Positions 36,458 to 45,116 of a stretch of DNA of 64,000 nucleotides are shown here, one piece after another (positions within the stretch are counted from its first letter, which is position 1; every line of letters starts with the position of its first letter). Origin of the DNA: CAVWZH01 sp963765285 (GTDB lineage: Bacteria > Acidobacteriota > Terriglobia > Terriglobales > Acidobacteriaceae); assembly GCA_963765285.1 (NCBI GenBank), contig CAVXVR010000001.1, forward strand, positions 142,731 to 206,730. Direction: 5' to 3'. The notes beneath the pieces are model-generated. The model searched no databases, was not told the DNA's origin, and worked only from the letters and a program-made list of their open reading frames with translations. Made by a program: the position numbers and the translations under genes.

Positions 36458-37051
36458 CTACTGTGCCATCTGCACCGCGAGCTGGTTCACCGCGCTGACG
36501 TCGTAAAAACCCGACAAATCCGCATGCCCCGCCAGTGTCTCGCGCTGCTTGCCATCAACCAGAATCTTCACCCGCAGAATGCCCGGATTGTTCGCGGCCA
36601 GGGTCTCGATCATCGAGGTGATAGTCAATTCCTCCACCAATACTCCGGAACGATGGCCGTCAGCAAAAGCTGCGTTGGTATCAATTACGGCGAGACCTGG
36701 ATCCACGAGGTAGACATCGCGAATTTCCGCGCCCGGCGCAAGCGGGTGAGAAGAGGACTTGTCCAGATACAGATTCAGCAAGGCCCGAAGCAACTCCTGG
36801 GCACGTTGTTGCCGGCCTTCGGGCAAGGGAATCTTCGCCGCCTCCGCCCGCAGCACACCCGGATCGTCGTAGGCCACATACAGCGTCACCTGCTCGGTTG
36901 GTCCCTGAACCGGCGGCGCCACCGGGTGCTCATACGCGGTTCCAGACTCCATTTCTTTTACCCGCCCGCGCATGCGCCACGCGTACACGCCGGCAATCAA
37001 AACCGCCAGCAGCATGGCCCCAATCCCGATCACCAGATGGCGGGGAATCAA
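36458..37051 (-). CDS. GerMN-domain membrane-anchored protein
   Basis: 197 aa. An N-terminal membrane helix (IGIGAMLLAVLIAGVYAW) precedes a GerMN domain (VTLYVAYDDPGVLRAEAAKI, EIRDVYLVDPGLAVIDTNAA). Its ATG overlaps the amidase stop (ATGA type, 4 bp), so the two are translationally coupled. GerMN domains occur in cell-wall and sporulation proteins and are thought to bind peptidoglycan partners; here it probably assists the amidase. Confidence 0.8.
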   Translation of the reverse strand: MIPRHLVIGIGAMLLAVLIAGVYAWRMRGRVKEMESGTAYEHPVAPPVQGPTEQVTLYVAYDDPGVLRAEAAKIPLPEGRQQRAQELLRALLNLYLDKSSSHPLAPGAEIRDVYLVDPGLAVIDTNAAFADGHRSGVLVEELTITSMIETLAANNPGILRVKILVDGKQRETLAGHADLSGFYDVSAVNQLAVQMAQ

Positions 37052-38524
37052 TGAGAAGCTCCCAGCTGGGCGCGCATATTCGTCACTCCGGCGGCGATGG
37101 CCTCAGCCACCAGTTGCTGATACTCCGGCGAATTCAACTGCGTCAGTCCCGCCGCGGGCGGCGCAACTTCAATCGCCATTGCCGGTCCCACGATGTTGTT
37201 CAAAGGACGCAATGGAGCGCTCAGATTCCGGACCGCAATCTGTCTCTTTTGGAATTCCGCCGCCAGCGCCGCCGCGGCCGCTTCGCTGGAGGCACGAAAG
37301 CCCGCCTGGGCCGTCTCCCATTCCACGAACGGCCCGTGGTTGTCACCGCCCGAGGGCAGTAACGCCGTATAGATTCGCACTCCCTTGCCCTGCGAAGTCG
37401 CGTGGATACATAGGTAGATCGCCGGATGAGCCGTATTGGCCAAATCGGCGCGCTGGTCCAGGCTGACCGTCATGTCTCCGTCCCGAATCACCAGAGAAGA
37501 AACACCACGAGTCGCCAGTTCCATCCGTACTCGCCGCGCCAAGCCGAGCGTGACGTCTTTCTCCGGCAATTGATCGGTCAAAGCTGCGCCGCGCTCGTCG
37601 CCTCCGTGACTCGCGTCCACCACCGCGAAGTATTGCGGCGAAGGCGGAGCGGGAGCAACCGCCGCTGCCGGGGAACCTGGGGACGAATTGCTGGGAACTG
37701 ATGGCGTCGAGCCCTGGGGAGAGACTTGATTTGGTGTCGACTGCACCGACGCGGACGCGCGCGCACTTTGCGGCGCGGGAGCGATGGTGATCGTGCGGCC
37801 ACCGTTGCTGAAGCTGGCCAGCAGCGGCACACTGCCGCTTACTGCAATTTCGGCTGCTCCGTTGCTCTCGGTGTAGGCTGCGGAGGGAATGGTTCCGCTA
37901 TCGAAGGTGAGCTGCACAGTTCCCGGCGCAACCAGCGGGTCCCGCGTGAACACCATGCGCAACTTCCCCGGTTCGGTGGCGATCGCCGGGTTCACGGGTG
38001 ACGAAAAATTCAGAACCAATGCGGGGGGCGAAGTCCTGGTGACCTGCGCCGTGAAGTGGACTCCCACGTTTCCGATAAACAGACGTCGCGAATTCTGGTA
38101 GTACGCGATTGGCGTGTCCAGAAAATTGGAGAGCAGCATGCTCAGCGAGGCTAGGGGCACCAGCCCTGATCCGTTCTCCAGCAGGAACTTGGACGGCAGG
38201 CTGAACTCATGTCCCCTAACGCGGATCTGAGTGTTTCCCGCGGTGAATTCGCCTTCCACTTTTTGGTAGTGGATCTTCCAATGCAGTCCATCCGTCTTGA
38301 CGCTTACATTCCCCAAGGGATCGAGAACTTCTCGCAGGCTGACGTAGTCCTCGCCGTTTCGCCCCTGCAACGCGACCGTGTAGTCGCGCTTAAGGGAATA
38401 AATCGAGATAAGCTTTTCATCGCGCGGCGCAGCTGGAGCCGCGAACAAGAAGAACCACCCTAGCGCGGCAAGAATTGGCAGCGGAAGGCCGGCGGGCAGG
38501 AATAACCGTCCCCCCTGCCCAAAC

Positions 38525-38538
<14 letters not shown>
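37048..38538 (-). CDS. N-acetylmuramoyl-L-alanine amidase (Amidase_3)
   Basis: 496 aa. It has a signal-anchor (LPILAALGWFFLFAAPAAP), a copper-amine-oxidase-N-like substrate region (about residues 45-150), an AMIN-like beta domain (about 160-260), a Pro/Ser linker, and a C-terminal Amidase_3 domain with zinc ligands in VVDASHGGDERGA (His), a second Glu region near MELATRGVSSLVIRD and CIHATSQG. It cleaves peptidoglycan between muramate and L-alanine. The start overlaps the DUF1015 stop by 14 bp, so DUF1015, amidase, GerMN and rph form one operon. Confidence 0.88.
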
Positions 38539-39883
<1,345 letters not shown>

Positions 39884-40031
39884 GAGAGGGTAACTGAGAT
39901 AGAAATTGTACAGCAGAGTTGCGTTCCGGGTTTCGTCCCAGGCAATCGGCCCCTGGTTGGAAAAAATTGCTTTTATGGGAAAAATTTTGCACTTGAAAAG
40001 TCTTCCGGCCCAGCTTCCTGTCCGAAGCAAA

Positions 40032-40071
40032 GTGACAAAGCTGTGACAAATCTTTCTGTCCCTATGATACT
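40032..40071 (+). promoter_or_regulatory. Promoter with tandem operator-like repeat before the VWA genes
   Basis: GTGACAAA occurs twice, at 40032 and 40043, exactly 11 bp apart (one helical turn). The second copy doubles as a -35 GTGACA, followed after 17 bp by a -10 GATACT (40066-40071) and the ATG at 40093. The spacing fits a sigma-70 promoter bound by a factor at tandem half-sites. Confidence 0.45.
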
Positions 40072-40092
40072 ATCCGGCTCAATGAGGTAATT

Positions 40093-41202
40093 ATGGCCCG
40101 CCGTCAAGGGCGCGGGTCATCCCGCTCCCTGACCCAAGCACGAAACCCTTGCCTAGTTCTGCCTGGCCGACAGACAGGCTATCGGCTGCCCCGCCCGTTG
40201 TGTGTCTTCTTCCTCACAGCCTCTGTTTTGCTGTGCTCGCTGGCGTCGGCCCCATACCTGCAAGCGCAAACCGACATCGACGATGTCCACATCGCTCCCC
40301 GAGTTGCACCGCCTGCTCCGCCATCCCCGGAGGATGGGATCGTCGATCCTTCCCTTAGAACCCACACCAAGCCGCTCAAGGTCAACGTGGATCTGGTGCT
40401 GGTGCCGGTAACCATTACTGATCCTCTGAACCGCCTGGTCACGGGCCTCGACAAAGACAACTTCATGGTCTTCGAAGGCAAGGATTCGCAGGAGATCCGG
40501 ACCTTTTCCAGTGAGGATGCCCCCGTATCACTGGGTGTGATCTTCGACATGAGCGGCAGCATGAGCAGCAAGATCGACCGCGCCCGCGAGGCGGTGGTGG
40601 AATTCTTCAAAACCGCCAACCCGCAAGACGAATTTTTCATGATCTGTTTTTCCGACCAGCCGGAAGAGGTTTCTGACTTCACTCAATCCGTCGAAGACAT
40701 TCAGGGCAAGCTGGTGTACACAGTTCCCAAAGGCCGCACCGCTCTGCTCGATGCCATCTATATGGGTGTGAGCAAGATGCGGCAAGCCAGGTATCCCAAG
40801 CGGGCGCTGCTCATCATCTCCGACGGTGGCGACAATCACAGCCGTTACACGGAAGGCGAAATCAAATCCCTGGTCAAGGAAGCCGACGTCCTAATTTATG
40901 CCATCGGCATTTACGACCGCTACATGCCCACCCCAGAAGAGCAGTTGGGTCCGGTGCTGCTGAGTGACGTTACAGAACTCACCGGCGGCCGGGCCTTTAC
41001 CATTGATAATCCTAACGATCTGGCCGACGTCGCCACAAAAATTGGGGTGGAGCTACGCAACCAATACGTGCTCGGCTACCGTCCAAAGAATGCGGCCCAC
41101 GATGGGAAATGGCGTAAGATAAAAGTGAAATTAATTCCGCCTAAGGGACTGCCCCCGCTCCGTGTTTATGCCAAGACCGGGTACTACGCACCTACGCAAT
41201 GA
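40093..41202 (+). CDS. VWFA-related acidobacterial-type protein (first of pair)
   Basis: 369 aa. A signal sequence (LCVFFLTASVLLCSLASAPYLQA) precedes a von Willebrand factor A fold. The MIDAS motif is DMSGSMSSK in LGVIFDMSGSMSSKIDRARE, with the second part TALLDAIYMGVSKM and a later ISDGGDNHSRY. The family is expanded in Acidobacteria; it binds divalent metal and is thought to mediate protein contacts outside the cytoplasm. The next gene, a similar protein, overlaps its end, so the pair is probably one transcript. Confidence 0.88.
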   Translation: MARRQGRGSSRSLTQARNPCLVLPGRQTGYRLPRPLCVFFLTASVLLCSLASAPYLQAQTDIDDVHIAPRVAPPAPPSPEDGIVDPSLRTHTKPLKVNVDLVLVPVTITDPLNRLVTGLDKDNFMVFEGKDSQEIRTFSSEDAPVSLGVIFDMSGSMSSKIDRAREAVVEFFKTANPQDEFFMICFSDQPEEVSDFTQSVEDIQGKLVYTVPKGRTALLDAIYMGVSKMRQARYPKRALLIISDGGDNHSRYTEGEIKSLVKEADVLIYAIGIYDRYMPTPEEQLGPVLLSDVTELTGGRAFTIDNPNDLADVATKIGVELRNQYVLGYRPKNAAHDGKWRKIKVKLIPPKGLPPLRVYAKTGYYAPTQ

Positions 41203-42247
41203 CCCCGTTTTGATCCCGGTGCCCGTCCTGTTTCTGTTGATCTTTCTTTTAACCCTGGCGGTTTTTGCCCAGAATCCTGCCCCATCAAATCCCACCCCGA
41301 ACTCCCCTGCCGCCACTAATCCCCCCGCTCCGGCCGCCCCAAACAAGCCTTCCTCTTCCCGGCAAGGCTCCTCTTCGGACGATGACGAACGGGAAACTGG
41401 GACATTTGTCTTCCACACCGGAGTCAACGAGGTGGTGCTGCACGCGACGGTTATCGACGATAAGAAGCGCATCATCACCAATTTAGAGCGCAATGCGTTC
41501 ACTGTGTTCGAGGATGGCAAGCCCCAGACCATCACTTCCTTCCGCCACGAAGACATTCCCGTGGCCATGGGGATTGTGATCGACAACTCCGGCTCCATGC
41601 GCGAAAAGCGCGACCGCGTGAACAAGGCGGCGCTCAACCTGGTGCGGTCCAGTAATCCTCAGGACCAGGTTTTTGTGGTGAATTTCAATGACGAATATTA
41701 TCTCGATCAGGATTTCACCAACGACATCGGCAAATTGAAGCTGGCGCTGGAGAAAGTGGAGGCCCGCGGCGGTACCGCGCTGTACGACGCCCTGGTGGCC
41801 TCGGCCGATCACCTGAAGAAGAGCGGCAAACTGCAGAAGAAGGTGCTGTTCGTCATCACCGACGGCGAAGACAACGCCAGCCAGGAGAATCTGGAGCAAG
41901 CTGTGCGTCACTTGCAGGCCGAAGACGGGCCCACCGTTTACGCCATAGGAATTCTCGGTGAAGAGAGGGCCAGGCGTGCCCGCCGAGCCCTTCAAACCCT
42001 GGCCGAGAGCACCGGCGGCATTGCCTTTTTACCCAAGACCGCCGACGAAGTAGACCAGATCAGCAAAACGGTCGCCCACGACATTCGCAACCAGTACACC
42101 ATCGGCTACAAGCCCACGATTCCCAAGAACGCGGGCGGATACCGCGCCATCCGTGTCGATGCGCGAGCCCCCGGATACCACAAGCTCTCTGTCCGTACCC
42201 GCAGCGGCTACTACGCTGCCCAGGAGCAAGCCGCCGGCGGCAACTAG
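41168..42247 (+). CDS. VWFA-related acidobacterial-type protein (second of pair)
   Basis: ATG 41168 lies within the end of the first VWA gene (35-bp overlap); GTG or TTG codons just after that stop are alternative starts. The N-terminus is hydrophobic (LFLLIFLLTLAVFA), then Pro/Asn-rich. The VWA domain has IDNSGSMREKRDRVNKAALN, GGTALYDALVASADH and ITDGEDNASQENLEQA. It ends GYKPTIPKNAGGYR, then VRTRSGYYAA, like its neighbour. The two share a layout and probably arose by duplication. Confidence 0.87.
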   Translation: MPRPGTTHLRNDPVLIPVPVLFLLIFLLTLAVFAQNPAPSNPTPNSPAATNPPAPAAPNKPSSSRQGSSSDDDERETGTFVFHTGVNEVVLHATVIDDKKRIITNLERNAFTVFEDGKPQTITSFRHEDIPVAMGIVIDNSGSMREKRDRVNKAALNLVRSSNPQDQVFVVNFNDEYYLDQDFTNDIGKLKLALEKVEARGGTALYDALVASADHLKKSGKLQKKVLFVITDGEDNASQENLEQAVRHLQAEDGPTVYAIGILGEERARRARRALQTLAESTGGIAFLPKTADEVDQISKTVAHDIRNQYTIGYKPTIPKNAGGYRAIRVDARAPGYHKLSVRTRSGYYAAQEQAAGGN

Positions 42248-42274
42248 GCCGCGTGTTCTCGTCCTTATATTGGC

Positions 42275-42325
42275 GTCATCCCGAAGCCCCGCGTTTTCTC
42301 CAGCGGGGTGAGGGATCTCGCGCGG
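42275..42325 (+). repeat. GTCATCCCGAAGCCCCGC hairpin repeat
   Basis: Contains the stem CCCCGC / GCGGGG and a GATCTCGCGCGG tail. Sister copies are at 52618-52692 and 62638-62688. It sits 3' of the VWA genes. Confidence 0.7.
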
Positions 42326-42411
42326 ACGGCCCAGAAGTAGGGTCATAACTCTCTTACCCGGAAGGACGAACACACAATTGACGCTCCCGCCCGGCTTCCG
42401 TACTCTGTAGG

Positions 42412-43365
42412 GTGCGCCCCGAGAACACTGAGACTGGCTGCTTGCGCGTCACCGACGACATCACCCAACTGGTCGGCCACACTCCGATCCTGCGCTTAAA
42501 AAAACTGGTCCCCGCCGGCTCCGCCGATGTTTACGCCAAGCTCGAATACTTGAACCCCGGCGGCAGCGTGAAAGACCGCGCCGCCATCGGAATCATCCTG
42601 CGCGCCGAGGCGGAAGGGCGACTGAAATCGGGCGGCACGATCGTCGAAGCAACGGCAGGCAATACCGGCATCGGCCTCGCGTTAATCGGTATTAACCGCG
42701 GCTATCGCGTGGTGTTTTTCATCCCGGAAGGTTTTTCCGAGGAGAAAGCCGTGATCATGCGCGCCCTGGGAGCGGAAGTCCGCCGCACTCCTGAGGTCCA
42801 GGGCATGCAAGGCGCAATCAATCAGGCAAAAGAATTTTCCGTCAGTGCCCCGAATTCTTTTCTTGCTGCGCAATTCGACAACCCCGCCAATCCCGACTAT
42901 CACTACCAGACCACCGCCGCCGAGATTTTCCAGCAGATGGAGGGGCGAGTCGATGCCGTGGTGATTGGCACCGGTACAGCAGGAACCTTCACCGGCGTAG
43001 CCCGCTACCTGAAGGAGCGTCTGCCCAAGGTGCTGACCTGCGCGGTTGAAACCCAGGGTTCGATTCTGGGCGGCGGCAAACCCGGCAAGCACAAGGTCGA
43101 AGGAATAGGAAATAGTTTCATCCCCGGTAATTTTGACCGCTCGGTCTGCGATGAAGTCATCATGGTGATGGATCCCGACGCGTTCGGCATGGTGAAGCTG
43201 CTGGCCAGCCAGGAGGGCGTGCTGTCGGGTTCGAGCGGCGGCGCGAACGTATTTGCCGCCGTGCAAGTTGCGCGCCGGCTCGGGGCAGGGAAGCGGGTCG
43301 TGACCGTGATTCCCGACTCCGCCGAGCGCTATTTGTCAAAGAAGATTTTCGAAGGCGGAGTGTGA
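42412..43365 (+). CDS. Cysteine synthase / cystathionine beta-synthase family enzyme
   Basis: GTG 42412 is the first start; the family match begins a few codons later (DITQLVGHTPILRLKKLVPA). The PLP lysine is in GGSVKDRAA, the substrate loop is EATAGNTGIGLALIG, and the phosphate-binding loop is GTGTAGTFTGVARYL. The stretch TQGSILGGGKPGKHKVEGIG recalls CBS-type enzymes. It is followed by a cystathionine gamma-lyase-like gene, so the pair may run reverse transsulfuration (homocysteine plus serine to cysteine), though plain cysteine synthesis is possible. Confidence 0.88.
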   Translation: MRPENTETGCLRVTDDITQLVGHTPILRLKKLVPAGSADVYAKLEYLNPGGSVKDRAAIGIILRAEAEGRLKSGGTIVEATAGNTGIGLALIGINRGYRVVFFIPEGFSEEKAVIMRALGAEVRRTPEVQGMQGAINQAKEFSVSAPNSFLAAQFDNPANPDYHYQTTAAEIFQQMEGRVDAVVIGTGTAGTFTGVARYLKERLPKVLTCAVETQGSILGGGKPGKHKVEGIGNSFIPGNFDRSVCDEVIMVMDPDAFGMVKLLASQEGVLSGSSGGANVFAAVQVARRLGAGKRVVTVIPDSAERYLSKKIFEGGV

Positions 43366-43379
43366 GTTTTGGTTTTCTA

Positions 43380-43456
43380 GCTGCGAAGCAGCGAAAGATT
43401 ACAGCCCACAGCGTAAGCTGTGGGAACACGAGGAACGCGACAAGCCCCGAAGGGGC
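43380..43456. repeat. Two-hairpin structured repeat with GNRA loop, plus third hairpin
   Basis: GCTGC-GAA-GCAGC (43380-43392), the 12-nt linker GAAAGATTACAG, then an 8-bp stem CCCACAGC-GTAA-GCTGTGGG (43405-43424). A third hairpin GCCCC-GAA-GGGGC (43444-43456) is again followed by GAAAGA. The same plan with different stem sequence occurs at 56402-56446. Confidence 0.7.
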
Positions 43457-43512
43457 GAAAGAAGACTTCTCCCGCATTTAGTTCAGCCCAACAACTTCGG
43501 AGCGTCACACCT

Positions 43513-44671
43513 ATGCCAAACAAACCCCAACCCGGCTTCGCCACTCGCGCCATCCACACCGGCCAGGAACCTGATCCCGAGACCGGCGCGATCAGCGTAC
43601 CAATCTACCCCACCTCCACCTACGTGCAGCAAGAACTGGGCAAGAATAAAGGATACGAATACGCCCGCGTCTCCAACCCCACCCGCACTCGCCTCGAAGA
43701 AAATCTCGCCGCCCTTGAAGGCGGCATCGCCTCGCGCGTCTTCGCCAGCGGCATGGCAGCGATCAACGCCCTCTGCACCATGCTCAAGTCGCGGCGATCA
43801 CGTAGTCTGCGGCAACGATCTTTACGGAGGCGTGCCCCGCCTCTTCAACCAGGTCTTCGCCGACTTTGGCCTGCAATTCACCTATGTCGACACTTCCGAC
43901 GTGAAGAACGTCGAACGCGCCATCCAGAAAAACACGCGCTTCGTCTACGTAGAGACCCCCACCAATCCGCTGATGGCGCTCAGCGATCTCGCGGCCATCG
44001 CCGAAGTCTGTCATCGCAAAAAAGCCGAACTCGTCGTCGACAACACCTTCATGTCTCCCTATTTTCAGCAGCCTATCGCTCTGGGAGCTGACATGGTTGT
44101 TCACTCCACTACGAAATTTCTAAACGGCCACAGCGATGGGTTAGGCGGAGTCGTGGTGTGCACCAGGCCCGAACAGGCAGAAAAGCTGGCCTTTCTGCAA
44201 AAGGCTGCGGGAGCGATTCTTTCGCCCTTTGAATGCTGGCTGGTTCTGCGCGGCGTGAAAACACTGGCCGTGCGCATGGAGCAGCACGATCGCAGCGGCA
44301 GAATCGTCGCCGGCTTTCTTGCTCATCACAAAAAAGTGAAGAAGGTTTTCTACCCCGGATTGCCCGATCATCCGCAGTACGAACTCGCGCAGCGCCAGAT
44401 GACTGGATTCGGCTCCATGATCACTTTTGAAACCGGCTCACTGGCGAACGCAAAAAGAATGCTCAAGCAAGTTCGGGTCTGCTCGCTGGCAGAATCCCTG
44501 GGCGGAGTCGAGACTCTCATCTCGCATCCCGCCACCATGACCCACGCTGCCCTCGGCGAAAAGGGAAGAAAAGCAATCGGCCTCACCGATGGCTTGGTGC
44601 GCATTTCGGTCGGGATCGAAGATGTGCAGGACATCCTCGACGACCTGAACCAGGCACTAGCAGCGATCTAG
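43513..44671 (+). CDS. Cystathionine gamma-lyase/synthase-like PLP enzyme, one frameshift
   Basis: Start ATG 43513 (MPNKPQPGFATRAIHTGQEP). The chain shows YPTSTYVQQELGKNKGYEYA and YARVSNPTRTRLEENLAALE, the PLP lysine in HSTTKFLNGHSDGLGG, and SLGGVETLISHPATMTHA near the end. An extra base at about 43792 splits it into two frames; without it, MLKSGDHVV continues smoothly. About 385 aa, as in the family. With the upstream beta-synthase it would release cysteine from cystathionine. Confidence 0.9.
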
Positions 44672-44700
44672 GGACAGCCTTTTGGGGCACAGAGTATCCG

Positions 44701-45102
44701 CTAAATCGGATTCTCCTGAAACAGACGAGCCACGAGGGCGGAATCGAGATAGGCGCGCACTTCAACGATCGTGTCGCCCACGAACCGGCACACCCAGCAG
44801 TACCGGTTATCAAACCGGAGACCATTCTTCGCAGTCGCCAGAGAACGTAGCTCCACTACAGCCCAATCGCCGCTCTGCAAGATGTTTTCCACGTGTAGCT
44901 GCGTGCCTTGCGGCAACACTTTCGCAAGTTTCGCGAAAGTGTGGGCCACAAAATCCGCCTTGCTGAGGAAATGTCCGGCAAGCGGATGGGTTCCCTCAAC
45001 CGTCCAGTCGACGTTGTCCGCCACGTGGGCAAAGAACCCGGCTCCGTCGCCTGCCTCGAGGTGCTTGAAAATCTCGCGGATCTGCGCCACAGATGCTGTC
45101 AC
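44701..45102 (-). CDS. SnoaL/NTF2-like protein
   Basis: 133 aa, a single small alpha+beta barrel domain: VAQIREIFKHLEAGDGAGFF, VDWTVEGTHPLAGHFLSKAD, and YCWVCRFVGDTIVEVRAYLD. Proteins of this fold include ketosteroid isomerases and many hypothetical pocket-binding proteins; no clear catalytic residues are assigned. It lies 14 bp downstream of the Ser/Thr kinase gene on the same strand and may be co-transcribed. Confidence 0.78.
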   Translation of the reverse strand: MTASVAQIREIFKHLEAGDGAGFFAHVADNVDWTVEGTHPLAGHFLSKADFVAHTFAKLAKVLPQGTQLHVENILQSGDWAVVELRSLATAKNGLRFDNRYCWVCRFVGDTIVEVRAYLDSALVARLFQENPI

Positions 45103-45116
45103 GTTGATCCCATCCC

